A DNA stretch of 64,000 nucleotides from [Pseudomonas] carboxydohydrogena (GCF_029030725.1 NZ_CP113162.1:372001-436000), one strand, 5' to 3'. Shown: positions 19,321 through 27,995, counted from the stretch's first letter. The notes: a model not told the origin generated them from the sequence alone. Numbers and translations: made by a program.

Positions 19321-20001
19321 TTATAGGGACAGGCCCAGCGAGGCGAAGGTGGCGGGAGGGAGGAGGCTGCGCAGGCCGCTCCAGATGATCTGGATGCCGA
19401 TGCAGAACAGCAGGAATGCCGATAATCGCATCATCACGCTGGTGCCGCGCTCGCCGAGCACGCTGACGATGTTGCTGGCGAAGCGATAGCAGACATAGAT
19501 CGTCACGGCGACCGCCAGAAGCCCGGCGAGAGCCCCGCCGCCGAGCACGGCGAGCTGGCTGAGGTCGGTCCCGGAGGCGGGCCGCTGGCTGCCCAGCGTG
19601 ATCGCGACCGAGATCGAACCGGGGCCGACGGTCAGCGGCATGGTGAGGGGATAGAACGCATCGACCGTGCTGCGGGGGCCGGGATGCTCGCGCTCCTCGA
19701 TGTCGTCGCCCTGGTGCAGAAGCTGCCAGCCGAACGCCGCGACCACGATACCGCCGGCGATGCGGACCACCGGAAGGGTGATGCCGAAGAACACCAGCAC
19801 ATGCGAGCCGATGAACAGCGAGCAGAGCAGGAGAACGAAACTGTTGACCGCGACGCCGCGCGCCAGCGACGGCAGCCGCGCTTTCGGAATGCGGTTGGTC
19901 AACCGCAGGAAAATCGGCGCGCCGCCGACCGGATTGACCACGGGAAACAGCGCCGCGTAGACCAGCAGAAACGCATTCACGATCTCTGCGACATTGTTCA
20001 C
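19321..20001 (-). CDS. MarC family integral membrane protein
   Basis: Six-helix membrane protein of the MarC/UPF0056 family, 226 residues, with no firmly established function despite its name. Recognisable segments are LFPVVNPVGGAPIFL near the N-terminus, RIAGGIVVAAFGWQLL in the middle and PLTMPLTVGPGSISVAITL later. The start is GTG 20001, giving VNNVAEIVNAFLLVYAALF; the longer open frame runs into lysC. It lies between lysC (ending 16 bases upstream) and ptsP on the same strand, probably on a common transcript with lysC. Confidence 0.9.
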   Translation of the reverse strand: MNNVAEIVNAFLLVYAALFPVVNPVGGAPIFLRLTNRIPKARLPSLARGVAVNSFVLLLCSLFIGSHVLVFFGITLPVVRIAGGIVVAAFGWQLLHQGDDIEEREHPGPRSTVDAFYPLTMPLTVGPGSISVAITLGSQRPASGTDLSQLAVLGGGALAGLLAVAVTIYVCYRFASNIVSVLGERGTSVMMRLSAFLLFCIGIQIIWSGLRSLLPPATFASLGLSL

Positions 20002-20017
20002 GCGGGGCGGCCCTGTG

Positions 20018-21274
20018 TCAGGTCTTGGCGTCGAGTCCGTAGAGCGTGTGCAGCGTGCGCACCGCAAGCTCGGTGTAGGCGGCGTCGATCAACAGCGAGA
20101 ACTTGATTTCCGAGGTGGTGATCGCGCGGATGTTGATGTTGCGCTCCGACAGCGCCGCGAAGGCGCGCGCGGCGACGCCCGCGTGGCTGCGCATGCCCAC
20201 GCCGATCGCCGAGATTTTCGCGACATCGGTCGCGGTATCGACCCGCTCGTAGCCGATTTTGTCCTTGGCTCTGGCGATCACGTCCTGTGCGCGGGTGAAA
20301 TCCGAGGCCGGCACCGTGAAGGTGAGGTCGGTGAAGCGGCCGTCCTCCGACACGTTCTGAACGATCATGTCGACATTGATGTTGGCGTCGGCCAGCGGTC
20401 CGAAGATCGAAGCCGCGACGCCGGGCTTGTCCTGGATGCGGCGCACCGAGATCTGGGCTTCGTCCTTGGAGAAGGCGATGCCGGTGACGACTTGGCTTTC
20501 CACGATTTCCTCCTCGCTGCAAATCAGCGTGCCCGGCGGTGTGCCGTGCGGGTCGATATCTTCTGGCTTGTCGAAACTGGAGCGGACGAACACCGGAACG
20601 TTGTGCACGAGGCCGAGTTCGACCGAGCGGACTTGCAGAACCTTGGCGCCCTGCGAGGCCATTTCCAGCATTTCCTCGAATGCCACCTTGTCGAGACGCC
20701 GCGCCTTCGGCACCACGCGCGGATCGGTGGTGTAGACGCCATCGACGTCGGTATAAATATCGCAACGGTCGGCATGGATCGCGGCCGCGATCGCGACCGC
20801 CGAGGTATCGGAGCCGCCGCGGCCGAGCGTGGTGATGCGGCCGGTGTCCTCATGGATGCCCTGGAAGCCGGCGATCACCGCGACTTCCTTGTTCTCCTTG
20901 AACCGCTTGATGAGTTCGGCGCCGTCGATGCCGGTAATGCGCGCGGAGGCGTGGGCGTCGCTGGTCTGGATCGGGATCTGCCAGCCCTGCCAGGAGCGGG
21001 CCTGAATGCCGAGCGCCTGTAGCGCGATGGCGAGCAGCCCCGACGTCACCTGTTCGCCGGAGGCGACGATGGCGTCGTACTCGCGCGCATCGTGCAAGGC
21101 CGAGGTCTGTTGCGCCCAGCCGACCAGTTCATTGGTCTTGCCCGACATCGCCGAGACGACGACGGCGACGTCGTGTCCGGCATCGACCTCGCGTTTGACG
21201 TGGCGGGCGACGTTCTGGATACGCTCGATGTTGGCGACGGAGGTGCCGCCGAACTTCATGACAAGGCGGCCCAT
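20018..21274 (-). CDS. lysC: Aspartate kinase
   Basis: Phosphorylates aspartate at the start of lysine, threonine, methionine and diaminopimelate synthesis. The 418-residue protein starts MGRLVMKFGGTSVANIERI, with the KFGGTS nucleotide motif at 7-12. Catalytic-domain landmarks are GRGGSDTSAVAIAAA and YTDVDGVYTTDPR. The C-terminal third holds two ACT domains (about 265-415), where lysine/threonine feedback binding would occur. It begins the minus-strand series lysC-marC-ptsP-prfA-prmC and is divergent from the PH-domain gene. Confidence 0.96.
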   Translation of the reverse strand: MGRLVMKFGGTSVANIERIQNVARHVKREVDAGHDVAVVVSAMSGKTNELVGWAQQTSALHDAREYDAIVASGEQVTSGLLAIALQALGIQARSWQGWQIPIQTSDAHASARITGIDGAELIKRFKENKEVAVIAGFQGIHEDTGRITTLGRGGSDTSAVAIAAAIHADRCDIYTDVDGVYTTDPRVVPKARRLDKVAFEEMLEMASQGAKVLQVRSVELGLVHNVPVFVRSSFDKPEDIDPHGTPPGTLICSEEEIVESQVVTGIAFSKDEAQISVRRIQDKPGVAASIFGPLADANINVDMIVQNVSEDGRFTDLTFTVPASDFTRAQDVIARAKDKIGYERVDTATDVAKISAIGVGMRSHAGVAARAFAALSERNINIRAITTSEIKFSLLIDAAYTELAVRTLHTLYGLDAKT

Positions 21275-21414
21275 GGAGTGGCGCAGTCCCGTTATGGTTC
21301 AGGATGGAGGATCGGTTCCGCTCAAAACCGCAGCGCCGCTCCGAAAACGCGGCTATACATACCTGCGCCGCCCGGGGCAAGCCATGAGTTCCGGGGGCCG
21401 GGAAAGTGGATGCG

Positions 21415-21882
21415 ATGGGCCGTTATGTCGACGAGATTTTGCAGCCGGGGGAGCAGCTTCGCTATTCGACCTCGATCCACGGCATCGTCTATGCGCCGGG
21501 GCTGGCCTGCCTCGTTCTGGCGGCGGCGGCCCTCGCCGGGGCATGGACGACCACCGAAGGAACCCTGGTCGCGGTGCTGATCGGCGTCGCGGCGGTTCTG
21601 GCGGCCCTGGCCCTCGTCTCGCTCCTGAGTGCGTGGTTTCGCCGCTGGACCACGGAAACCGACGTCACCAGCCTGCGGGTGGTGCACAAGGAAGGTTTCA
21701 TCAAGCGCAACACGTTCGAAATGAGTCTGGACAAGGTCGAAAGCGTCGATGTTGCCCAAAGCATTCTGGGGAGAATTTTCGGTTGGGGCGATGTAACCGT
21801 GAAGGGCGTCGGCGAAGGGCATAAAACGATGAACATGATCGCTTCGCCGCTGCAATTCCGTAATCACATCACCGCGCACTGA
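21415..21882 (+). CDS. PH-domain (bPH2-like) membrane protein
   Basis: Small membrane protein of 155 residues. It starts MGRYVDEILQPGEQLRYSTSIH and has two transmembrane helices (about 27-72). These are followed by a bacterial PH-like domain with RWTTETDVTSLRVVHKEGFI and KVESVDVAQSILGRIFGWGDV. The latter motif is the family hallmark. The function is unknown; such domains may help membrane or lipid association. ATG 21415 is preferred over GTG 21406. It lies 13 bases before ubiG on the same strand and is probably co-transcribed. Confidence 0.85.
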   Translation: MGRYVDEILQPGEQLRYSTSIHGIVYAPGLACLVLAAAALAGAWTTTEGTLVAVLIGVAAVLAALALVSLLSAWFRRWTTETDVTSLRVVHKEGFIKRNTFEMSLDKVESVDVAQSILGRIFGWGDVTVKGVGEGHKTMNMIASPLQFRNHITAH

Positions 21883-21894
21883 GGGCGGACCCCC

Positions 21895-22647
21895 ATGACC
21901 GACACCTCTCACGCCACGTCTTCCCCGAGCGTCGATCCCGCCGAGATCGCGCGCTTCTCAAAGCTCTCGGAGACATGGTGGGACCCGAACGGCAAAATGA
22001 AGCCGCTGCACCGGATCAACCCGCTGCGGCTCGCCTATATCCGCGACGCCGCCTGCCGCAAGTTCGAGCGCAATCCCAAAAGCCTGAATTGCCTGTCGGA
22101 TTTGCGCATCCTCGATATCGGCTGCGGCGCGGGCCTGCTGTGCGAGCCGCTGGCCCGGCTCGGTGCGCAGGTGGTCGGCATCGATCCGTCCGAGACGAAT
22201 ATTTCGGTGGCGAAGCTGCATGCCGGGCGCGGCCACCTGTCCATCGATTACCGCTGCACCACGGTCGAGCAGATCGATCTGCGCGAGCGGTTCGACATCG
22301 TGCTGGCGATGGAAGTCGTCGAGCACGTCACCGATGTCGGTGCGTTTCTGTCGCGTTGCGCGGCGGCGATGAAACCCTCCGGACTGATGACGGTATCGAC
22401 GCTGAACCGCACCTGGAAAAGTTTTGCGCTCGCCATCGTCGGCGCGGAGTATGTGCTGCGCTGGCTGCCGCGCGGCACGCACCAGTGGGACAAGTTCGTG
22501 ACGCTCGAAGAACTCACGAACTATCTCGACGCCTGCAAGCTCGGCATCACCGAGCAGACCGGCGTGGTGTTCAATCCCCTTGCCGACCGCTGGAGTCTGT
22601 CGTCCGACACGGACGTCAACTACATGGTGATCGCGGAGAGTCTGTAA
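21895..22647 (+). CDS. ubiG: Ubiquinone biosynthesis O-methyltransferase
   Basis: SAM-dependent O-methyltransferase acting twice in ubiquinone synthesis. The 250-residue protein has the UbiG N-terminal block EIARFSKLSETWWDPNGKM and PLHRINPLRLAYI. Motif I is ILDIGCGAGLLCEPLARLG, with AMEVVEHV and STLNRTWKSFALAIVGAEY further on. These make the UbiG assignment firm. It follows the PH-domain gene closely, and in related genomes it often sits beside lysC, as here. Confidence 0.96.
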   Translation: MTDTSHATSSPSVDPAEIARFSKLSETWWDPNGKMKPLHRINPLRLAYIRDAACRKFERNPKSLNCLSDLRILDIGCGAGLLCEPLARLGAQVVGIDPSETNISVAKLHAGRGHLSIDYRCTTVEQIDLRERFDIVLAMEVVEHVTDVGAFLSRCAAAMKPSGLMTVSTLNRTWKSFALAIVGAEYVLRWLPRGTHQWDKFVTLEELTNYLDACKLGITEQTGVVFNPLADRWSLSSDTDVNYMVIAESL

Positions 22648-22750
22648 GGCCGCTGCGGTTTCGCGGTTCTGATATGCAACTGGCTCGCTTGACGGCAACC
22701 ACGGCATCGTAGCCTTTTGCGGCGATGAAAGATCACCGTCGCGGTTGCTC

Positions 22751-23647
22751 ATGACAAATCTAACATGGCTCTGGATACCCTTCACGCTGGTGGGCGCGGC
22801 CGGTCAGGTCGCGCGCAACGCCATGCAGCGGGGCCTCACCGGGCCGCTCGGCACGCTCGGCGCGACGCATATCCGTTTTCTGTTCGGCTTTCCGTTCGCG
22901 GTGCTATTTTTGGGCGCGATACTTTTCGCCACCGGCGAACATATCGGCTGGCCTGCCTCCGGTTTTGTCCCGTGGCTGCTGGCGGGAAGTCTCGCGCAGA
23001 TCGCGGGCACCGCCTTGATGCTGGCGGCGATGCACGAACATTCCTTCGTCGTCACCACCGCCTATCTCAAGACGGAAGCCATACAGGCGGCGGTCTTCGG
23101 CTTCGTGTTCCTGGCCGATCATCTCACCGGCATGAAGGTGGCCGGAATTCTGATCGCGACCATCGGCGTGGTGCTGACGGCGCTGCGGCCCGGCGCGCGC
23201 GGGTTCGGAAATTTGCGCCCGACATTGCTGGGATTGTTCGCGGCCTCCTTCATGGCGCTGTCGGCGGTCGGCTATCGCGGCGCCATCCTCGAGGTGAAGG
23301 GCGTGAGCTTCATGGCCGCGGCGAGTTTCACCCTCGCGGTGGCTTTGCTGCTACAGACGCTGGTGCTGTCCGCCTATCTGCTCGCGCGCAGGCCGGGCGT
23401 GATGATTTCGATCTTCCGGCTGTGGAAGCCTTCGATGTTCGCGGGCTTCATGGGCGCCTTCGCCTCGCTGTTCTGGTTTCTGGCCTTCGCGCTGACCCCG
23501 GCGGCCAACGTACGCACGCTGGCTCTCGTCGAAGTGCTGATCGCGCAGGTTGCTGCGCATTACGGCATGAAACAGACGATCACCCGGCGGGAGATCGCAG
23601 GCGTGGTGCTGATCCTGATCGGGGTGGGATTGCTGGTTGCGGGCTAA
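22751..23647 (+). CDS. EamA/DMT-superfamily transporter
   Basis: Ten-helix drug/metabolite transporter of 298 residues with two EamA repeats. Typical features are AGTALMLAAMHEHSFVVTTA and the repeat-end pattern RREIAGVVLILIGVGLLVAG. The substrate cannot be predicted. ATG 22751 is used, as the upstream in-frame codon (22745) is TTG. Its TAA stop interleaves with the TAG of the convergent single-repeat EamA gene (shared CTAA), so the two genes end on top of each other. Confidence 0.88.
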   Translation: MTNLTWLWIPFTLVGAAGQVARNAMQRGLTGPLGTLGATHIRFLFGFPFAVLFLGAILFATGEHIGWPASGFVPWLLAGSLAQIAGTALMLAAMHEHSFVVTTAYLKTEAIQAAVFGFVFLADHLTGMKVAGILIATIGVVLTALRPGARGFGNLRPTLLGLFAASFMALSAVGYRGAILEVKGVSFMAAASFTLAVALLLQTLVLSAYLLARRPGVMISIFRLWKPSMFAGFMGAFASLFWFLAFALTPAANVRTLALVEVLIAQVAAHYGMKQTITRREIAGVVLILIGVGLLVAG

Positions 23648-24084
23648 CGCTTCAGGACGATCACAACCGCCCCCGCAGCAATGAGGGCGATTCCGAGCCA
23701 GTTGCTTGTCGAAGGACGTTCGCCAAGAAAGACGACGCCGAACAGCGCCACCAGCACGACGCTCAATTTGTCGATCGGCGCGACCAGCGTGGCCGGGCCG
23801 AGCTTGAGCGCGCGAAAATAGCAAAGCCATGATGCGCCGGTGCCAAGCCCCGACAGCAGCAGGAAGGCCCAGGTCTTTGTCGAGATGTTTCCGGGCGACT
23901 TGAACTGGTTGGTTGCGAACAGGATCAGTGCAAGGCTTATCAGCACGATCACCGTGCGGATGAAGGTGGCGAGGTCCGGATTGATGTCTTCCACGCCGAG
24001 CTTGGCGAAGATCGCGGTGAGGGCGGCGAACGTCGCGGAGAGAAGCGCCCATATCTGCCAGGATGACCAAACGCCAGTGCTCAT
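23644..24084 (-). CDS. Single-domain EamA-family transporter
   Basis: Short DMT protein of 146 residues with five hydrophobic segments, which is one EamA repeat. It matches the family of half-length transporters beginning WQIWALLSATFAALTAIFAKL and containing GTGASWLCYFRALKLGPATL and APIDKLSVVLVALFGVVFLGE. Such halves must dimerise to form a transporter. The length is normal for this subfamily, so it is not a truncated gene. It overlaps the stop of the convergent full-length EamA gene by three bases. The substrate is unknown. Confidence 0.87.
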   Translation of the reverse strand: MSTGVWSSWQIWALLSATFAALTAIFAKLGVEDINPDLATFIRTVIVLISLALILFATNQFKSPGNISTKTWAFLLLSGLGTGASWLCYFRALKLGPATLVAPIDKLSVVLVALFGVVFLGERPSTSNWLGIALIAAGAVVIVLKR

Positions 24085-24099
24085 CGTGATATTCCCTGG

Positions 24100-24564
24100 C
24101 TAGTTCCGCTCGTCCGGCAACAGCGGCAGCGGCATTACCTCGACGCCTTCATCGAGCAGCGAGCGGGTCTCCTCGGCTGTCGCCTGACCGTAGATCGCAC
24201 GGTGTTCGGAATCGCCGTAGTGGATCTTGCGCGCTTCGCGCGGAAACTGGCTGCCGACATTCTCCGCGTTCTTCTCCACATGCTCGCGCAATTCGCGCAG
24301 TTTGGTGACAAGCTCCTGCGCTTCCGGCGCCATCGCCAGAGGCGAGGTTGCAACAGGAGCATCCGGCGGTGCCGCCGGTGCGGGTGCGGCCTTCTTGCTC
24401 CTTGAAGCAAGGCGCGGCGCCATGATCGCCTTCTCGACCTTGGCGGAGTCGCAGGCCGGACATGTCACGAGATGCCGCTTGTGCTGGCTCTCATAGGCGC
24501 TGGAGCTTTGGAACCAGCTCTCGAAGGTGTGGCCGCATTCGCAACGCAGCGCATAGCGGATCAT
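24100..24564 (-). CDS. DUF1178 protein, zinc-ribbon-like
   Basis: DUF1178 protein of 154 residues, function not established. The N-terminus MIRYALRCECGHTFESWF and the later CPACDSAKVEKAIMAPRL give two cysteine pairs (CxC and CxxC) that look like a zinc ribbon. An alanine/proline linker (about 58-80) leads to the conserved C-terminal block VGSQFPREARKIHYGDSEHR and IYGQATAEET. Its ATG overlaps the nitrilase stop (ATGA), making it the third member of a coupled grxC-nitrilase-DUF1178 unit. Confidence 0.9.
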   Translation of the reverse strand: MIRYALRCECGHTFESWFQSSSAYESQHKRHLVTCPACDSAKVEKAIMAPRLASRSKKAAPAPAAPPDAPVATSPLAMAPEAQELVTKLRELREHVEKNAENVGSQFPREARKIHYGDSEHRAIYGQATAEETRSLLDEGVEVMPLPLLPDERN

Positions 24565-25463
24565 GACGATCCTCTCACGGCGCGCAGATAGTCGGGATGC
24601 TGGTTCGGATCGCGGACGCTGAAGCGGCGGCCGTGTTGCAGCGACGGGATGCTCTTGCGCACGGCCGCGACCCGCGCGGGGTCGATCTCGGCGGTGATGA
24701 CTCCGGGCTCGGTGCCCCCCTCGGCCATCACCGTGCCCCATGGGTCGATAATCAGCGAATGGCCGAAGGTCTCGCGCTTGTTCTGGTGCAGGCCACCCTG
24801 CGCGGCGGCGAAAATGTAGCAGCCGTTCTCGATGGCGCGGGCGCGAAGCAGCGCGTGCCAATGGGCTTCGCCGGTGCGCTTGGTGAAGGCGGCGGGCACC
24901 GAGATGAACGTTGCGCCTGCCTCCGCCAGCGCGCGGAACAGCGCGGGGAAACGCAGGTCGTAGCAGATGGTGAGGCCGAGGCGGCCCCACGGCAGATCGG
25001 CGATCACCGCGGTTTCGCCCGGCTGGTAGTTGGCGGATTCGCGGTAGCTCTCGCCGTTGTCCAGATCGATATCGAACATGTGGATCTTGTCGTAGCTGGC
25101 GAGGACATCGCCGCCCGGCCCGATCAGGAACGAGCGGTTCACCGCGCGCTCCGGCGAAGCCCTCAGCGCGAGTGAGCCGATATGCAGGTAAACCTTCAAT
25201 TCCGCCGCGAGCGATTGATATGCCTTCAGCGAAGCGTCGTCGGCTTCGCTCGCGAGCAGGTCGAACAGCGCCTTGCGGTTCTCCTGCATCACATTGGTGA
25301 CTTCCGGCGTCTGGATGTATTGCGCGCCCTGCGCCGCCGCCTCGCGGATGAGTTGTGTCGCCTGCACGAGATTCTCGGCGGGCAGAAGGCCGGTGCGCAA
25401 CTGCACCAGCGCCGCCTTGAAGGGCGTTGTCCTGGATGAATCGGTGGCTGCCATCTCGGTCAT
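24561..25463 (-). CDS. Nitrilase-superfamily amidohydrolase (Nit1-like)
   Basis: Carbon-nitrogen hydrolase of 300 residues, cytoplasmic. The Glu-Lys-Cys catalytic triad is visible in QTPEVTNVM (Glu), YDKIHMFDIDL (Lys) and GLTICYDLRFP (Cys). The sequence resembles the Nit1 branch, for which deaminated-glutathione amidase activity is known in other organisms. Coupling to glutaredoxin grxC fits a glutathione-repair role, but that is inference. It overlaps grxC upstream and DUF1178 downstream by ATGA. MTEM offers two possible starts, and the first is used because it gives the overlap. Confidence 0.9.
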   Translation of the reverse strand: MTEMAATDSSRTTPFKAALVQLRTGLLPAENLVQATQLIREAAAQGAQYIQTPEVTNVMQENRKALFDLLASEADDASLKAYQSLAAELKVYLHIGSLALRASPERAVNRSFLIGPGGDVLASYDKIHMFDIDLDNGESYRESANYQPGETAVIADLPWGRLGLTICYDLRFPALFRALAEAGATFISVPAAFTKRTGEAHWHALLRARAIENGCYIFAAAQGGLHQNKRETFGHSLIIDPWGTVMAEGGTEPGVITAEIDPARVAAVRKSIPSLQHGRRFSVRDPNQHPDYLRAVRGSS

Positions 25464-25735
25464 GAGGGCTCTTTCTCTCCGGCCAGCAGGGCATCCAGCC
25501 TGCCTGAATCGTCGAGCGCATATAGCTCGTCGCAGCCTCCGACATGATAGCCGTCGATGAAGATCTGCGGAAAGGTGGTGCCGCCCCTGGCGCGCGCCAG
25601 CATTTCCTGACGAAAATCCGGGTTCTTGCCGGCGTCGAACTCGGTGAATGCGACTTGCTTGCGCCTGAGTAACGCTTTAGCGCCCGAGCAATAACTGCAA
25701 CCCGGTCTGGTGTAGATTTCGACGGCGGCGGACAT
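25460..25735 (-). CDS. grxC: Glutaredoxin 3
   Basis: Dithiol glutaredoxin of 91 residues, reducing disulfides with glutathione. The active site is CSYC near residue 14 in IYTRPGCSYCSGAKALL. The glutathione-binding TTFPQIFIDGYHVGGCDEL is intact. ATG 25735 gives the normal N-terminus; the longer open frame adds an arginine-rich leader of no family resemblance. It heads the coupled unit grxC-nitrilase-DUF1178. Confidence 0.95.
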   Translation of the reverse strand: MSAAVEIYTRPGCSYCSGAKALLRRKQVAFTEFDAGKNPDFRQEMLARARGGTTFPQIFIDGYHVGGCDELYALDDSGRLDALLAGEKEPS

Positions 25736-25766
25736 TTGTGCGTTCCATGAAAAATATCGCGGCTGA

Positions 25767-26567
25767 TTATATGGGAGGGCGGAACGCCTCCACAACCCGC
25801 GCGAATACCAGCACATCCACCGAAGCCGCCCTGGCGCGCAACAGCGCGCGGGCGCAGGCGTCCACCGTCGCGCCCGAAGTCAGTACGTCGTCCACCAGAA
25901 TGAAATGCCGCCCCGCGACGGACGCGCGCTTGTCGTCGGCGACCGCGAATGCGCCCTGCACGTTGCGGGCGCGCTCGGCGCGCGACAGGCCGACCTGCTG
26001 ATGCGTGGCGCGGGTGCGGCGGAGCAGGCCAGCCTGCACGGGAATGCTGGATTGGCGGCCGATGACATTGGCTAGCGCGGCCGACTGGTTGTAGCGCCGC
26101 GACCAGCCGCGCTTCCAGTGCAGCGGCACCGGGATCAGCGCATCGGCCTCACTGAGCAATTCGGCTCCAGCGCGAGCCATCCAGCGACCCATCGCGGGCG
26201 CCAGATCCGTGCGGTCCTGATACTTCAGCGCATGCACCAGCGTGCCCGCCGCGTCATCGTAGCGCACGGCGGCGCGGGCGCGCTGGTAGGCGGGAGGCGC
26301 GGCGATGGCCTCCATCGACAGCAGGCCGGGGCCGGGATCGTAGACAAACGGAATGCCGAGCCGGGCGCAGTAAGGCGGTGCGATGAAGGAGAGCTTCGCC
26401 CAGCAGGCAGGGCAGAGCCCTTCACCCGAAACCGGCTCGCGGCAGGAAACGCACAGCGTCGGTAAGGCGATGTCGAGCGCGAGCCGTGCGGCTCGGCGGC
26501 CTGCATCGTGGCAGGCACTCCACGCGCCGCGCAAAAGAGGCCGCATCGGTATCGACTGCATCGGCAT
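25767..26567 (-). CDS. comF: ComF family protein
   Basis: Phosphoribosyltransferase-like protein related to the DNA-uptake protein ComF, 266 residues. An N-terminal zinc-ribbon (CVSCREPVSGEGLCPAC) is followed by the phosphoribosyltransferase fold. The PRPP motif is FILVDDVLTSGATV, with LIPVPLHWKRGWSRRYNQSA earlier. In naturally transformable bacteria ComF is needed for uptake of single strands; no other competence gene is in this window. Several in-frame starts (26567, 26561, 26546) are possible. It is divergent from the methyltransferase gene. Confidence 0.92.
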   Translation of the reverse strand: MPMQSIPMRPLLRGAWSACHDAGRRAARLALDIALPTLCVSCREPVSGEGLCPACWAKLSFIAPPYCARLGIPFVYDPGPGLLSMEAIAAPPAYQRARAAVRYDDAAGTLVHALKYQDRTDLAPAMGRWMARAGAELLSEADALIPVPLHWKRGWSRRYNQSAALANVIGRQSSIPVQAGLLRRTRATHQQVGLSRAERARNVQGAFAVADDKRASVAGRHFILVDDVLTSGATVDACARALLRARAASVDVLVFARVVEAFRPPI

Positions 26568-26656
26568 GAAGCGAGCCTAGCCCTGCCGATGAGGCCGCTC
26601 AAGCCTGTTCATGCGAGCGATTGAACGCGGGCGACGTTGGGCGTAACAAGCGGCTC

Positions 26657-27505
26657 ATGACATCCACGTCGCCGCCGAAAATGTTCGATCTCGCGCTGCT
26701 CAGGCAGCGGCAGGCGAGGGCCGCGAAAGCTGGTGCCGAGACGTTCCTGCTCGATCGCGTCGTGGAAGACTTAAGCGAGCGGCTTCATGCCGTGGTGCGA
26801 GATTTTCGAAACGCGGTCGATCTCGGCTCGCCGGGGCATGGCGTCGTGGATGTGCTCGCGGCCTCGGTCAAGCAATCGCGGCATCTCGATTGGTCTGTAA
26901 GCGAGCATGAGGCGCTGCCGCTTGAAGCGAATTCGCTCGATCTCGTCGTCTCCGCGCTGGGGCTGCAATTTGTCAACGATCTTCCCGGAGTGCTCGCGCA
27001 AATCCGCCGGGCATTGCAACCGGACGGTTATTTCCTCGCTGCGACGGTCGGCGGCGACACGCTCACCGAATTGCGCCAGTCGTTCGCCGAAGCTGAGGTC
27101 GCGCTCGACGGCGGGCTTTCGCCGCGCGTGATCCCGATGCTCGATCTGCGTGATGCGGGCGCGCTGTTGCAACGCGCAGGTTTCGCGCTGCCGGTGACGG
27201 ATGTCGATCGCGTCACCGTGCGCTACGACAATATGTTCGGCCTGATGCGCGATCTGCGGCGGATGGGTGCAACCAACATGCTGGCGGATCGCCGCCGCAC
27301 CCCGCTGCGTCGCGCGACGCTGATGCGGGCGGCGGAAGTCTACGCGCAGCGTTTTTCTGATTTTGACGGACGCATCCGCGCGACATTCGACATCGTCTGG
27401 ATGGCGGGCTGGTCGCCGCATGAGAGTCAACCGAAGCCGCTCAGGCCGGGCTCGGCGAAAATGTCGCTGGAGAAGGCGGTGAGGAAAGCGGGCGCTCGCA
27501 AATAG
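26657..27505 (+). CDS. Methyltransferase-fold protein, NDUFAF5/BioC-like
   Basis: SAM-dependent methyltransferase-like protein of 282 residues. The start KMFDLALLRQRQARAA is typical of alphaproteobacterial relatives of mitochondrial NDUFAF5, a complex I assembly factor. Motif I is weak (AVDLGSPGHGVVD), while LPLEANSLDLVVSALGLQFV and IRRALQPDGYFLAATVGG are clear. MFGLMRDLRRMGATNML is characteristic of the group. A complex I role is inference from homology. ATG 26657 matches the family N-terminus. It is convergent with mutT. Confidence 0.85.
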   Translation: MTSTSPPKMFDLALLRQRQARAAKAGAETFLLDRVVEDLSERLHAVVRDFRNAVDLGSPGHGVVDVLAASVKQSRHLDWSVSEHEALPLEANSLDLVVSALGLQFVNDLPGVLAQIRRALQPDGYFLAATVGGDTLTELRQSFAEAEVALDGGLSPRVIPMLDLRDAGALLQRAGFALPVTDVDRVTVRYDNMFGLMRDLRRMGATNMLADRRRTPLRRATLMRAAEVYAQRFSDFDGRIRATFDIVWMAGWSPHESQPKPLRPGSAKMSLEKAVRKAGARK

Positions 27506-27518
27506 GCACCGTGCGCGG

Positions 27519-27920
27519 CTACAGCAACAAATCCGTCAGATGCGAGATCAGCGGAATGTCGGCGGGCGGCATCGGATAATCGCGCAATTTGTTCGCGCGT
27601 ACCCATGCGATCGGCTGAGCCTCGCGTCCGCTGACGGTGCCTTCCCAGCGCCGGCAGATGTAAAGTGGCATCAGAAGATGAAACGTCTCGTAGGCATGGC
27701 TCGCGAATGTCAGCGGCGCGAGGCAGGATTCCTGCACCGTGATGCCGAGTTCTTCGTGCAGTTCGCGGATCAGCGCAGGCTCGGGCCGCTCGCCCGGCTC
27801 GAGCTTGCCGCCGGGAAATTCCCACAGCCCGGCAAGTTGCTTGCCTTCGGGGCGCTGCGCGATCAATACACGATTGTCGGTGTCGATCAGCGCGCAGGCG
27901 ACGACCAGAGTGAGTTTCAT
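27519..27920 (-). CDS. mutT: 8-oxo-dGTP diphosphatase MutT
   Basis: Nudix hydrolase of 133 residues expected to remove oxidised dGTP from the nucleotide pool. The Nudix box is complete: GGKLEPGERPEPALIREL followed by HEELGI. The N-terminus KLTLVVACALID and QRPEGKQLAGLWEFPGG agree with the MutT subgroup. ATG 27920 gives the family start. It lies downstream of argJ on the same strand, separated by a palindromic repeat, an order I recall as frequent in Rhizobiales. Confidence 0.92.
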   Translation of the reverse strand: MKLTLVVACALIDTDNRVLIAQRPEGKQLAGLWEFPGGKLEPGERPEPALIRELHEELGITVQESCLAPLTFASHAYETFHLLMPLYICRRWEGTVSGREAQPIAWVRANKLRDYPMPPADIPLISHLTDLLL

Positions 27921-27932
27921 ATGGTTCACCAG

Positions 27933-27973
27933 GTCATTCCGGGTTCGCGCCAAGCGGCGCGCCCCGGAATGAC
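27933..27973. repeat. Palindromic intergenic repeat, copy 2
   Basis: A near-perfect 41-base inverted repeat lies between argJ and mutT. The outer arms are GTCATTCCGGG and CCCGGAATGAC, the inner arms GCGCC and GGCGC, and the loop AAGC. The outer sequence recurs in degenerate form at 92-128. It has no T-tract and is better seen as a dispersed palindromic element than a terminator. Confidence 0.85.
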
Positions 27974-27995
27974 GTTGAGGTGTAATGCTTGTGCA

